From Nephrocerus scutellatus (Eukaryota > Arthropoda > Insecta > Diptera > Pipunculidae): DNA of 64,000 bases. The notes below the pieces were generated by a model, which was not told the origin of the DNA, did no database searches, and worked only from the letters and a program-made list of their open reading frames with translations. Of this stretch, positions 34,581-46,539 are shown one piece after another (the stretch's first letter is position 1; every line of letters starts with the position of its first letter). A program made the translations under genes and the position numbers. The stretch covers positions 90,170,965 through 90,234,964 of the forward strand of contig OX352765.1 of assembly GCA_947095585.1 (NCBI GenBank), given 5' to 3'.

Positions 34581-36655
34581 AAATCATACTTTTCTAAAAA
34601 AAAAACCTAAGAGTAATCGAATAATTAAATAGATATAAATCAAATTCTTCCCACAATCCGCCCGAATCACATGATTTAAACGCAATTAAAAGGCGTTCTC
34701 CATCATTCACTTCTTATGGTGCATCTTATAAACAATCTTGTAACACAATCAATTAATAAATTATCATAACAGCTGGAGAGTTAAAAGAATCCCTCTCATC
34801 CATTTGGATTTCACTTTCATTTCTTAAAATATCCATAATGAATAAAATATTATATCATAAATATCATAAATGCTCGCTATTTTAGTAAGGTGTTGGTGGA
34901 GCAGAGTCTTGAGTTTGAGTCTCTTATATGGGAAGAGGGAGTGGATAGAACAACCATCTAATTTTCTCACAATGAAGTAATAATAACAACATTGGGGCAT
35001 CGATAAAATTATAGAAAAGAAGCAGATACCAAAAAAAAAACAGAACCGAACAGATCAGTCCGAAAATAGACACAGGCAGGAGCATAGTTGTAAATCTGTT
35101 AACAAACACCTTATGACTTTCAACACACGCACGAAGGAAGGCATTAAAGTCGTTAAGTTGTCATGTTGGAGAATAATCTGTGGCAGCGTCGTCAGACGTC
35201 ACAGCAAGGTGTAGCGTAGTGGAAAGGGTACCCCGTACCACAGACTACGATGAAGAGCAACTGAAAAAACACAGATCGAAATTGCACTTGAAAGATAACG
35301 AAGACACGCACATCGGAGGGTGAACAATTTCCAGAATGTAATGGTTAAGAATTATTAGGGATATGCAAGTTCATTGATTGCTGATGATGGGTGAAATACC
35401 CGTGCACGTATCCGATGATGATGATCATGATGCACGCACGCAGGCAATGTATTTCAGTCAGTATATTTCTATCTCTTTGTGCATCTCAGTTTATGTGTAG
35501 TGTTGTCGTATCCTCGAGGAAACAACTAACGTATCCAAAGAAACAAAGCTCCTGCTGTCTTCAAGTCTCGTCGTCTCTCAAGGCGTTTCTTCGACGATTT
35601 GTTGTTAGTTTTTTTGTTTTTTTTTCGATCACGAAAATTGTGCTAACCCGTGCACAATGCACTTGAGGAGATGCTGAATGTGAAATTAAATTTAAAATTT
35701 GAATTCAAATTGAAAATGAAAACTGAAATGAAGAAGGTGTACGTGTACGTTCTCGTTGTTTTCCTCTAGAGTCTGAAGAGTCTAGTTTGGATGTTCTGAT
35801 ACGGAAAGAGCGATGTGTTGATGCACTGATGTAAATATTAGGGTATGATGCGCGTATGTTATTTTTTTTTATTATTATTTACTTCATTTAGTGAGGTACG
35901 TCGGGTGTGCTGTATGCCAACGACGAAGGGCGTTTTTATTTGTTTTTGTTTTCAGTTGTTATTGCAATAAGACGGAACAGCGCAGCGGCCGCACATCGCC
36001 GCAGTAGTAGATAAATATGCGCGCTTAGATTCCATTATGAAGAAGAGTTAAGAAAACACAAATTCCCTAGCGATATCTCTATATAAATATACTCAGACGC
36101 ACATACTAATTTCCCTCAAAAAAAAAATGCGCCCATAATTATGAAGATTGTTGTTGATGGATACCGACTTGTTCGATGCGTGTGCCACCATCAGAGGCAC
36201 AGCCGTCCCAAGAACACAATTACAATTGTATCTGCGCTACTATATACTATATCTGCCCGTACAAATACAAATATGTGAAATAACAAACTTTCTGGAGCAA
36301 CAAACACAACAAATCAGAGCCAAACAGTAGTTAGCGGTCGTGCCGTGCCGGAGCTACTATATTTTTGGAATAATTATCGATGGCCGACCAACTTGAATTA
36401 CTCATACAAGTATTTACGAGAAAGGTAATGTCAACAAATAAGGTTAATTACTAGAAGATAACAAACTAGTGTATGGTTGATGGAAGCAGATGTGGAACCC
36501 TTGCCCTACAGACAGCTTATAATAAATTCATTTACTCATTGTGTACTGAAAGTGTCTCTGTCTGTAAGACTTTTTCGGTATACAGGTGTAGAACAAGCAA
36601 TTGCTGTGAAATTCGTATAAGTAGTTCTTGAGTAAATCGAGTTGAACGGTCACAA
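34581..36655. other. Non-coding
   Basis: AT-rich. Nothing recognised; short frames only. Confidence 0.35.
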
Positions 36656-36659
36656 CACT

Positions 36660-38780
36660 GTTTATAAATAGAATAGGGTTATTGTCAAAAAGTCAGAGGT
36701 CTTAAGAGGATTCAGCATAAAAATGTCAGAGTACAGACATCAAAAGCAGGCTTCTAAAACATCAAAATGTAAGAGGAGAGAAGACATATGGGGCTAAAAC
36801 TTCAATCTTGAGAGGTCTTTTCACTTACAAATATCAAAGATTTAGGGTCAACAGAGAGATAAACGTCAAAATATCAAAGGTTTGGGGTTTAGAAAAGGGA
36901 ACGTCAAAATTTCAAAGGTAAACAGGTCATTGAAGAATTAAACATTTAAGGTTAGAGGTCATAGAAGGCTTAAACGAAGAAAGCCAGAGAACAGATGGGG
37001 TTTATATATTAAAATAGCCCGGTTTCTTGAGGTAGTTTCTGGTTGTAGAAAGTTTAACATAAAAATATCGAATTTTTAGCAGTCATATAGGGGCCTTAAA
37101 AGTAAAAAGTCAGATGTGAGAGGTCATAAAAGACTTAAAAGTCAAAGGTTAGAAGTCAAAAAGTCAATGAACAGAGGTCCTATCGGGAGTAAGCATAACC
37201 ATGTCAAATGTAAAAGGCCATAGATAAAAAAGGGGTTAGAGGTCATAGTATTAAACGAAGGAAGTTAGTGAACAGATGGGGTTTATAGATTGAAATACCC
37301 TGGTTTTGAGGTAGTTTCTGGTTGTAGAAAGTTTAACATAACAATATCGAATTTTTAGCCGTCATATAGGGGCCTTAAAAGTGAAAAGTCAGAAGTGAGA
37401 GGTCATAAAAGACTTAAACGTCAAAGGTTAGAAGTCAAGAAGTCAATAAACAGAGGTCCTAAAATGTAAAAGGCCATCGATAAAAAAAAGTTAGAGGTCA
37501 TAGGATTAAACGAAGGAAGTTAGTGAACGGATGGGGTTTATAGATTGAAATACCCTGGTTTTGAGGTAGTTTCTGGTTGTAGAAAGTTTAACATAACAAT
37601 ATCGAATTTTTAGCTGTCATATAGGGACCCTAAAAGTAAAAAGTCAAATGTGAGAGGTCATAAAAGATTTAAACGTCAAAGGTTACAGGTAAAAAAACAC
37701 AATAAACAGAGTTCCAATGAGGAGTAAGCAACAAAATGTCAGTGGTAAAAGGTCAAAGACAAAAGTTAAGAGTTCCAAAGGTGGCTTAGATGCCGAAATG
37801 TTAAAGGTTTGAGGTTAAAGCTGGGGTAAACCTTAAAAACTTTGAAAGCATGGGGTCAAAAGACGGGGAAACATAAAATATTTCGAAGGTTTGAGGTCAA
37901 AAGGGGGGCAAACGTAAAAAATTAAAGGTAAAAAGGAGGGAAACCTTAAAACATTTGAAGGCTTTGGGTCAAATGAGGGGTAAACATAAAAAATTTCTAA
38001 GATCAAAAGAGGGGCAAATGTAAAAAAGTCGAAGGTAAAGAGGAGAGAAACCTTAAAAACTTCGAAGGCTTGGGTAAACAAAAACAATTTCGAGGGCTTG
38101 AAGTCAAAAAAGTGGTAAACACGTAAAAAAGTCAAAGGCAATGAGGTTTAAAGTCGAATGTTTAAAGTCATAGAATAATAAAAAGTGAAAGTTAGCAAAT
38201 ATATGGGACGAAAACATTAAAATGCCTTAGTTTTGAGGTAGTTTGTCATCGTAGAAATATTAAACGTCAAAGGTTAAATGTCAAAATATTAAGGTTTATG
38301 TCTTAAACGGGAAAAGTCAAATGTAAGACGACATAAGGGACTTCCAAAACAAAGGTTAGAACTTAAATAAGGCTTAAGCATTAAAATCTTGAAGGTAAGC
38401 GTTGAAATGTGATAAAATAAAGAGGTCATATAAAGCTTTTTGAGGTTTGAAGTGAAAATTTCGAGACAAGATCTTGTTGTCTTAAGGGTAAAGAGGTAGT
38501 TGGAGGCTTGAACGTGAACATTTCGAGAAAAGATCATTGTTGTCTTATATGTCAAAGGTAAGAGCTAATAGTAAATCTTAAACTTCAAAGTTTAGGGATC
38601 ATAAGGGTCTTAAACATTAAAATCATCGCTTTTTTGAAATGGCTTGAAGTAAAACGACAAAATGTCAAAGGCCGCGTTCTCATAGGGGTCTTAAAACTTC
38701 AATCGTCAGAGGAAAGACGGCCTAGGAGGCTTTAACGTAAAATTTTACATAACATAGGGGCTTAAACGTCAAATGCTGTA
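36660..38780 (+). repeat. GTCAAAGGT / AGAGGTCAT tandem array
   Basis: About 2.1 kb made of degenerate short units such as TTAAACGTCAAAGGTTAG, AGAGGTCATAAAAG and AAAAGTCAAAGG. A higher-order unit with GATGGGGTTTATA, TGAGGTAGTTTCTGGTTGTAG and ATATCGAATTTTTAG starts at about 36994, 37275 and 37530 (spacing 281 and 255 bp). The hexamer AGGTCA, the nuclear-receptor half-site, occurs about ten times in one orientation. The 102-residue minus frame at 37833-38141 is a product of the repeats, not a gene. Confidence 0.8.
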
Positions 38781-39001
38781 ACTTTTTTTTTTTAATTAAC
38801 GCACTCTTATAACGCTCGGCAATATGCCCGGCACAGCGTGGTCGTTAAGGAAAAGGAGGAGAAAAGAGGAGATGTCTATGAGTTTTGTGTTTTCAATGGC
38901 CGTGGATCATAGTGATGTGGAAAGACAGAGCATTTCACAAACGCATCGTACGCTTAAGAACGAATCACTGAACTTAACTGTACGTCCGAAGATGGGCTTG
39001 A

Positions 39002-39288
39002 GGATAGGTTAGGTTAGGTTGCGGTGGCAGCTAATGCTCACTTAGACCATTCGCGGTCCTTTGTGTTACCACAGGATCTTACACCTTTCCCCTTTTCAGA
39101 AGATCCATTCAGAGCTCTTAATGAATCGGAGTATATCTCGCACTTTGCCGTTTTCGAGATCTGATAGGTTATTCATTATCCGCTTACCCAAGCGTTTGTG
39201 CCTTCTGTGCATTAGTCCCGGACATGAGCAAAGATGATGCTCTATGGTCTCTTCCTCCTCCTCGTCCAAGCAACCTCTTCAGAAGTCA
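39002..39288 (-). mobile_element. RNase H-type LINE 3' end, TTAGG-tailed (antisense)
   Basis: The plus strand begins with GGTTAGGTTAGGTT (39008-39021), the complement of the TAACC tail. On the minus strand it encodes the C-terminal EEEETIEHHLCSCPGLMHRR block (about 39260-39200) and RDILRFIKSSEW (about 39135-39100), the same type as 28200-28400. Confidence 0.7.
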
Positions 39289-39560
39289 TTATATTCGACA
39301 CCCATCCTTCTCGCTTGAGGATAAACTGATGAGCATTTAGAGCGCCACGGGTATCGCGGTTGAATTCAAGGAGATGTGGCATGCAACTGGCTATTTCTCT
39401 TGAGCACCGCTGGTGGAAGAAGCGACAAAACAGTGACAAGCAGGAAAAGTACCTGTGGTGTTTAACCGAATCTATTGATTTCGCAATAATTTCGTCACCG
39501 ATAAGTTTTATCGCACGGTTTTGTTTTCTATTCAATTCCAATTACGACATCAGTTAACGA
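39289..39560 (-). mobile_element. CR1-like LINE RT thumb fragment (antisense)
   Basis: The minus strand encodes LNRKQNRAIKLIGD (about 39535), a HRYFSCLSLFCRFFHQRCS block, PHLLEFNRDTRGALNAHQF and ILKREGW, the conserved end of the RT thumb in CR1-type polymerases. It joins the TTAGG-tailed fragment directly at about 39289, so two different LINEs are fused. Confidence 0.7.
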
Positions 39561-39679
39561 GTGAATTAAATCCATACGTTACGAGTGATCCAGTATTTAC
39601 ATTGGGATGATCACTACTCGTCACTCGTTCACGTAAGCGATCATGCCAAATCAACATTATTCAGTCACGTTGTGGTAAT

Positions 39680-39735
39680 TCTTAATATTTGGACAGGGTA
39701 TCAGCTAGTTGCGCCAGGGTTTCTTTCCCAGATAT
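39680..39735 (-). mobile_element. RTE-type endonuclease snippet (antisense)
   Basis: TLAQLADTLSKY on the minus strand is the same segment as LQQLADTLSKYKADI at 49285-49330. Very short, so a weak call. Confidence 0.35.
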
Positions 39736-40760
39736 GACAATTGTACTCAAGTTTAGGGCAAATAAAAGCCTTGTAGATAGTAGCCAGATCAGAGGAAGTG
39801 AAATATTTCTTTCACGGGTTAGAAAACCTAAACATTTCGCAGCATTATTGCTATAGTCATTCATCCAGAGAAGAAAAAAAAACGTCTGTCACATACGTCT
39901 GTATATCATTCTCGTTTAGTCCAACAGAAAAATTAACTTTAGTTGCATTTGTGTGTACAAAACGTATTTTATTTGTTATTCTTTAATAAATGTCACACAT
40001 TCGCACACCACATTGGACACCTCTGCTCCTATTATTGCAAGAAATTTACATTTTTGATTGTCCCTTGAGAGAGCTGGGCTTCGTTTGTTTAGTTAAGCAA
40101 ACGAACGACGGCCATTCAGGATTCGGTCACATCAAAGTGTCCCTTTATTGATCGTAAATTAGTGCAAATGTGTGAGTGGTACATAGTACTCTTTTTTTAC
40201 ATATCCGTACATATAGATACATTTTATGCCGACTATCATCTTTTTGCTTATATGCAAAACTGTACCAGCGGCAAACATTGGACCGAACGAACGAACGATC
40301 ACACAAATGAAGCCTCACTCAGCGCAGTTGTCTGTCTTGTTGTGCAACAGAGCGGCTTCAGCTGCACATACACATACGAGAACAAAAAAGAAGAACAAGA
40401 ACCCCACCGAAATGGTCAAATAAATGGTTTTATGCATATGGCCAAGAGTCAAGATTCAAGAACTTAACTGAGTCTGTGTTTGTGCGCTCACTATGGACAA
40501 AATTGAAATTCATATACGAACAGCACATAAATGCGTCAGTGGAGCACGCTAACTAGGCTCGTCGCCGCCTCAGCCGGTTCAATTCTGATCAGATATACTC
40601 GTACACAACGCAAGCACAGCAAGCTTGTTAAGAAGAACAAGTTTAGAGGCAGTTAGTTAGTTAGTCAGTCATGGGTTGTAGTTTATAACCAGCGATGGCG
40701 AACAAAAACACTCGTGTATAAGAGATTTCGAAAAAGAAAATAAAACATTAAATGGAGACA
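39736..40760. other. Non-coding
   Basis: Nothing recognised. Overlapping plus-strand frames at 40162-40467 share simple-sequence content. Confidence 0.35.
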
Positions 40761-40780
40761 CGAAAAGGAAACGAAACGAC

Positions 40781-40960
40781 GAGATAGTCTAGTGGCTAGT
40801 GCGACCTTCAAGGAGGCTCAAACGCAACCTCTGAGTTACACTACAAATGTATGCAAATAATTCTTTAGGATATTTTTTGTTTGTAAATTTTGTTGCTACT
40901 GCAGACTCCCTGGTCAGAGAGTCCGGATTGTGAGCGCTTAACATGCGCATACCAATAAAA
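40781..40960 (+). mobile_element. Possible tRNA-derived SINE
   Basis: TAGTCTAGTGGCTAGTGC (from 40785) matches the D-arm/A-box region of tRNA-Glu. GGCTCAAACGC (40815-40825) is a weak B-box at a spacing typical of pol III promoters. The cloverleaf cannot be closed, so it is not a functional tRNA. A LINE-like or A-rich tail is not clear. Alternative: chance similarity. Confidence 0.3.
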
Positions 40961-41870
40961 ACGTTAAAGAAAAGCCGCCAGTGCCACTTGGTTTATGCAA
41001 GATTGACAAAACGTGAGTTTATCTGTCGTCTGTCCGGCCATCCATTCACAACACAAGCAAGCAGGGATTTAAGAAGAAAAAGAAACTCCTTGCATTTTTT
41101 GAAAATTATGTTATTCTAACAATTGTTGCACATCCTGTTTATTTTCCATATAAGTAACTGCGGGAAAATTCACTTGAAATTTTGAAAAATATGTCTTGAC
41201 AGTTCTCACAAACCACACAGATAAAAACATTAAAAATGGATGTGTCAATCAAAGCCTACTCGTCTTTGTCTTAAATTGGTTTTTGAAAATGTCTGTTGTC
41301 AGTGAGTTTTCTTGGCGCCAGCCAACCACAGAGATGCTATTTATGGACTATCGTCATTCGTCTTTTAAGCGGTCGTATCTTATGAATATTGATTGATTGC
41401 TCTTTGGAATGTTGTTTTCCTATTTCTAAAAAGATATTTTAAAAAATATCCAATTGCTCTGAACTTACCATTTTTTCCATTTTCGTGCATTCAAGAAAGA
41501 CTGACGGTGACATTGAAGTAAAGTATTTGAATGGATAATCTGTAATGAGATTTAGAAAATGTAAAATAAAGAGATTATAAAAATGATAAGTGAATTTTTA
41601 AAGTATGATTCTTATAGAAAATTTAAGATAGTAAAGCGAGCTTCTCAGCTTGCCTTATAGATAGTTGTTATTTAGTCTAAACACTTAATTATTTTAAAAG
41701 CCCAATAGTAACCATTTATTTCACAAAATTCGTAAAAAAAAAATTTTTTCTATGAGAAAAATTTCTTATTTTTTTTGGAAAATTTTGTATTTTTTAAAAA
41801 ATCTTCTTTAATTTTTTAAAAAAAATTACTTTTTTTAAAAAAAAAAAAACTTTTTTTTTTAAAATACGCG
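40961..41870. other. Non-coding, ending in A/T-homopolymer-rich DNA
   Basis: Nothing recognised. From 41735 to 41865 the sequence is almost only A and T in long runs. Confidence 0.4.
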
Positions 41871-43480
41871 TCACACGCGCCATACGTGCCTCACGCGATA
41901 CGCGCCACACGCGTCACAATTGTTTTTAAACCAGTCCCATTATATTCTGACTGGTAGAAGTCGAGATATATACGAGTTCCTACCAAAAACTTTCCACTAC
42001 TATAGCCACACGAGCTAATGTATTCTGGTATGCGAGTGACTACACACACCCGTGTATGTATATTTAGTTCTAATTCAGTCAATTTATCTTAGAAGCCTAA
42101 TAGTATGCAACATTAAATGAAGGTTTTTCATTCATAAGCGATAGGTCATTCAGTATTAAGCGTCTTCTGAAATAGTCTGAAAAAACCACATTTTACTTTG
42201 CAAACGTGTAGGCTTAAAAAAATCGATAGCGATGCATAGATTGAATATTTTTTTAGTTTTCTCAGGGGTAGTAACCCCTATTAATGAAAAAATTACGCCA
42301 TCGCAAACTGAGGGCTAACCAATTGTTTTATAATAAATCCCATTAAATTTTGACTAGTAGAAGCCGAGATATACGACACGACAAACGTTCAAACGTTACA
42401 AATGTACACACGTTCGGTGAAAAATTTTCATGTCCTTTGAATATAAGCTTCGCCCTTCGGGCTTGCAATAAATTATACATTTGTGGCTGTTTGCATGAGA
42501 GCCAATCTTTCGTTCATATCCTGTTCAGTTGGTAACAAGTAAATGTAAAAACACTTCGTTTTTCTTGTACAAACTTTTATATATACATCGAAACACAGTC
42601 GTTTATTATTTGGTAATAATCGCCAAAATATCTGTTTTTGAGATCGGAGCTATTCAAAAGAATTTTCTTTTTTCCACGCTTCACACGCGCCACGCGCGTT
42701 AAAAGCGGGATATCAAAATGGGCCCCAGACATTGAACCGCTCACAATAATTGCAGTCCTCTAGGTCGTGCAAAAGGTGGTTAATAAAGACCTTAAAAAAC
42801 GAGAAAATGGCGCGATTTCAAACCATCACACCTGCCACACGCGTCATACATGGAATATAAAAAAACAGCCAATAAAAATTGAAATTTTTCTTGTAAATTC
42901 TCTAATCGGAGTCCTTTTTTATAAAATTTACATGGGTGTCCTCCGACCACGGGGCCAGATCACTTTCAAGTTTTTACAAGAAGTTTTTTCCATCTGTGAT
43001 ACACATGCGTATAAAATTTTAAGAAAATCGCCCCGAAGCCCGAGAAGCCCACAATTTTAATAGAAAGTATCGCCATCAGAAATACACATGTGTGCAAATC
43101 GGTCTTTAGGTAGTGGGTTAAAAATTGATCACAAGATCTGACCAGCCAGCCAGCCACCCAGTCAGCCAGTCCGCCAGCCACGGACATGCGAAGTCATTAT
43201 AGGGAATTTAAAAATGGTATTTTGGACTTAGAAAGAAAAACTTAGACAAAATTTCAACTCTCTAAGTCGTGAGGAAGGTGCTTAAAAATGTCCTTAAAGA
43301 AGTCGAAAAAAAATTGTTCAACCCATCACACGCGACACACGCGACAAGCGTCATACTCGGAATATAAAAAATGCTATTGTGGACTTAAGACACTCACAAA
43401 ATTTCAGCTCTCTAGGTCGTGTGGAAAGTGGGTAAAAAGGACCTCAAGTGGTAGGAAAATACATACAAAGAGGGGATCAA
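41870..43480. repeat. Repeat block with ACACGCG islands; contains D2 copy
   Basis: CACACGCGCCACACGCGT-type islands at 41868-41918, 42678-42700, 42835-42850 and 43322-43350 stand out in AT-rich DNA. Blocks repeat: ATTYTGACTRGTAGAAGYCGAGATAT at about 41945 and 42346; CTCTAGGTCGTG with GGTAAAAANGACCT at about 42758, 43259 and 43410; TCATAC(A/T)(T/C)GGAATATAAAAA at about 42845 and 43351. The D2 repeat (see 4925-5172) sits at about 42920-43200 with its CCAGCCAGCCAG end. No coding remnant. Confidence 0.6.
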
Positions 43481-43814
43481 GTCAAGTTAAATAAAAGTTT
43501 TTAACAAAAAACAATAAATTGTTTATTAATTTAAAAACTACTATGGCTTCCTAATTTTGGTAATTTCCAGCACTTTTCCACAATAACACATCAATAATGA
43601 AAAGGTCCATTCTTAACTCTAATGGCACTACTTTACCTCTGACTTTGGTATTGCAAACACTTAATGCTTGATAATTAATTACAGAAAATCACTACTCGAA
43701 AATTATTACAACTCAATCCAACAGTTTTGCCATCTTGAGCGTCTTAATGTAACTGAAAGTAAGCCGTTCATCTGATTTCCTTGCCATACCTTGGAACCGC
43801 AATGTGCTACCAAA

Positions 43815-43895
43815 AAAGTTATGGTATTTTGTTATTTGCAGATGATAACACTGTGACGACGGTGTGCGCGACTATAAATGAGATAACTTCTTAAT
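43815..43895 (+). mobile_element. Tiny RT motif-C fragment
   Basis: SYGILLFADDNTVTTV reads like the catalytic FADD strand of a LINE reverse transcriptase. No flanking RT is readable, so this is a weak call. Confidence 0.3.
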
Positions 43896-44349
43896 TAAGA
43901 CATCAAATATTTAGTGCGCTTGTATGTAAGTACCTTAGAAGCTAAGCTATGATAACAGACCCAAGAGGAACACAGCAATGTTTGCTTGTAGATTAAAAAA
44001 GGTCGGCATCGCCGCTTTGAATTTTTTATTTTTTTTTAATTCTTGTAAAAGTGTTGTACAACACCTTCGTCGATATTTAATTACGAATTGTGTATCTATT
44101 TGAGAAAAAAGTTAAGGTTTTTGTGTTTTTGTAATCCTGCCGCAGATACAAATAAACGACATCAAACATAAAATAGCGATGCCGCGCTACAGGTACAGTA
44201 GCAGCTTCTGGGAGCTTAAGTAGTGATAAGTATATGATATTTTTTGTTTCAGTTGCAGTCATTTAAAATGCAAGCATGAAGGATTGACATTAATTTGAGT
44301 AATGCACGTCCTACTATATATGTCAATAGCAAAACTGACCTTACTGAAC

Positions 44350-44970
44350 GACTGTGTTCTTGCGCGGATTAGGTAGGTAGAGTGGTGGACCCGCTGCTCC
44401 ACCTGAGCTGTGTCTTAGTATTAAAAAGGGAGAGAACTTGCTCCTTGACTGAGTGTTCATAGCGACGCCCATCCAAGCTTATTTGACCGCCCTATCATTG
44501 CCATCTATATTACTGTGCCCCGGCATCCATACTATGGTTGTTTCCAGGAATTGGCTGATCGGGGCCAACTCCTCTTGTCACTGTTGTACGAGTTTCGAAT
44601 TTATTGAGGCCGCAAAAAACGTTCGTATGGCTATCAATGCATATTCCAACCCTTTCGATTTGTGCGCTACTGACCCTGACTGAGAGTGTTCTGCAGGCCT
44701 CCCTAAATTCTATGATCTCTGCCTGAAAGATTCTAGCTGAATCGGGTAGCTTGTAAAAGCTTGACAGATTTAAATCATCCGAGAAGATACCTGCACCGAC
44801 TCCATCCTTCATCTTGGATCCGTCACTGAATATTGTTGCATCAAATTGCCTCGCTACTGTCCCGTCGTTCCAGTTTCCCCTGGTAGGAAACTCGACCCTG
44901 AACGAGGAGTTGAAGATAAATTTATGGATGCAGTAGGCTGTAGGTGATGTTATCATGCCTTCAGGTACTG
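44350..44970 (-). mobile_element. LINE RNase H domain remnant (antisense)
   Basis: A 148-residue open frame (44510-44956) shows the RNase H start FSDGSKMKDGVGAGIFSDD, the FQAEIIEFREACR helix with its acidic residue, and ERVGICIDSHTN at the third position. Downstream on the same strand (44480-44350) the frame breaks. It has the R1/I-type RNase H layout of LINEs and not that of a cellular enzyme. The open frame is long but has no start context. Confidence 0.75.
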
Positions 44971-45059
44971 TCTGCAGTATATTACAGTGACCGTATGGTT
45001 AAGTAACAAACCACCCAGATTTTCTGAGTCGTACTGTACTGCACGTCGCAAAATAATTG

Positions 45060-45700
45060 ATAAATATGTCAGCATCTAATAGATGCAAGATGGTGTTAAG
45101 GGCTGAATCGCGCTTCTTTTTTATTGATGGCCCTATAGGCTCAGGCAAAACATACCTTTAGAACAAACACACACTTTAGAATACACTGATGTGCAAAAGG
45201 ACATAAAGTTCAAGCATTCGCCACCACAGGAATTACAGCTGATTTGTTGGCTTTGTTGGTGGTGGATTAAAAATTCCACTTTCGGCAAATGAAACACCTA
45301 TTTCAAATATGAAAATTCCATCATTTGAGTCTAACAAATTAAAGAAAGCATCTCTGCTGATAATCGACGAAGCATCTATGCTTTCCACTCATTCGCTTCG
45401 AGTAATAGACCTGTTACTTAGATAAATTAGAAACGACGTCCGACCATTTGAAGGAAAGCTACTGATATTGGGAGGTGACTTTCCACAAACATTAAATGTA
45501 TTGCCAAGAGGGACTGTAACTGACATCATTGAATTGTCCGTCAAAATTTGGCCACTTTGGTGTCACGTCAAACAACGCAGTTTAATAACCAACATGAGCT
45601 CAGCAGGACAACATGTATTTAATGAATGTGTGGTGCGCTTAGGTGATGATATCTTAACAACCGATTGTTACGATGAACTTTACATTTTTTTAGAGTAGAA
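45060..45700 (+). mobile_element. PIF1-like helicase fragment, probably Helitron
   Basis: Helicase motifs appear in order: Walker A GPIGSGKT (45129-45152), a region with KIPLSANETPISNMKIPSFE (about 45273) in another frame, Walker B LLIIDEASML (45355-45384), and motif III GGDFPQTLNVLPRG (45471-45512), followed by ADIIELS-like and WPLWCHVK blocks. This is the PIF1/RRM3 family helicase carried by Helitrons. The later motifs and any Rep domain are missing, and stops break the N-terminal part. A host Pif1 pseudogene is possible but less likely. Confidence 0.75.
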
Positions 45701-45884
45701 ATTATATATTGGGACTTAAGTGAAAAAAAGTTAATTCCACCATTTTTGACGGCTACTCACTAGTAATTAAAATACCGAAACCGACCATTACAAGATTCGC
45801 CAATCGAAGTGTTACTAAATAAAACGACTGTAATTTCGTCATATATGAATATTTTCATTAATATTTTTTAGAGAATGCTAAAAA

Positions 45885-46120
45885 CATTTGAAATTTTATG
45901 AAAAACACTGCTCGATAGCTTCGAGTCTCTTAACGAAAGCTTTGCATACTGCACGAAGTGATCCGTTCTTTGCGAAGAGCTGTTGGGATTTTCAGCAGTT
46001 GTTACCAAATTTTATGCATTCCCAAGGTAGCAACACATCATTTAATACCTTATCCCGGTACACTTCTTGATTCACCATGACGTCCTGATCGATAAAGACT
46101 AGCGGAGAATTGCTTGACTT
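45885..46120 (-). mobile_element. Mariner-like transposase fragment with internal deletion
   Basis: The minus strand reads SPLVFIDQDVMVNQEVYRDK and VLNDVLLPWECIKFGNN, matching the catalytic region of mariner transposases around the second Asp. It then jumps, after a stop, to a C-terminal LRAVCKAFVKRLEAIEQC block. The QQDSAP-type segment and the third catalytic residue are deleted. No terminal inverted repeats found. Confidence 0.7.
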
Positions 46121-46284
46121 CAATGTTCATCTTGATATGGTTTTACAGTTTTTGTTGTCAGGACATGGTACTTTGGATGTGGGTTGCCTTGATACTCGGT
46201 ATTGTACAAAATTTGCCGCAACAGCTCGTTATGGTTCAGTGCGTAGCCTTCCGTATTGTACCTGTTATATATTTATGCAAACAA

Positions 46285-46535
46285 ATGAAAGGGACCTGCA
46301 ATTTAAACCCATATTCGCGAAGGATGAATTGAAAAGCTTCCTCATACTGTTATTACTCTCGGAAAGCGAATTGAGAAGTGTTCTACAATTAAAACTCATG
46401 TCCGCGAATGGCGAATGGAAAAGTTTTCTCATGACAGTTATTAGAAGGGACCTCTCATTTGAAGTCATATCCAAAAGACGAACTGAAAAGTTTTTTCATG
46501 ACAGTTATTACTCTCGGACGTTTGTCAGACATTTG
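46285..46535 (+). repeat. Short tandem repeats, about 80 bp
   Basis: Three units contain GAAAAGYTTYYTCATRMTGTTATT (46327, 46415, 46488) with GGGACCT or GTGTTCT plus AATTTAAACCCATATTCGCGAA-like leaders. It ends at GAGAGGTGGGACAGCG (46536 on), shared with the end of the LINE at about 34503. Confidence 0.55.
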
Positions 46536-46539
46536 TGAG

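Noticed and set aside
37833..38141. 102-residue minus-strand frame of repeating Phe/Pro/Ser
   Set aside because: It is the translation of the GTCAAAGGT array.
40785..40857. Functional tRNA-Glu gene
   Set aside because: Only the D-arm region matches; acceptor and anticodon stems cannot be formed.
46285..46535. 142-residue plus-strand frame at 46110-46538 as a gene
   Set aside because: Its second half is three tandem repeats and its first half overlaps the antisense mariner fragment.
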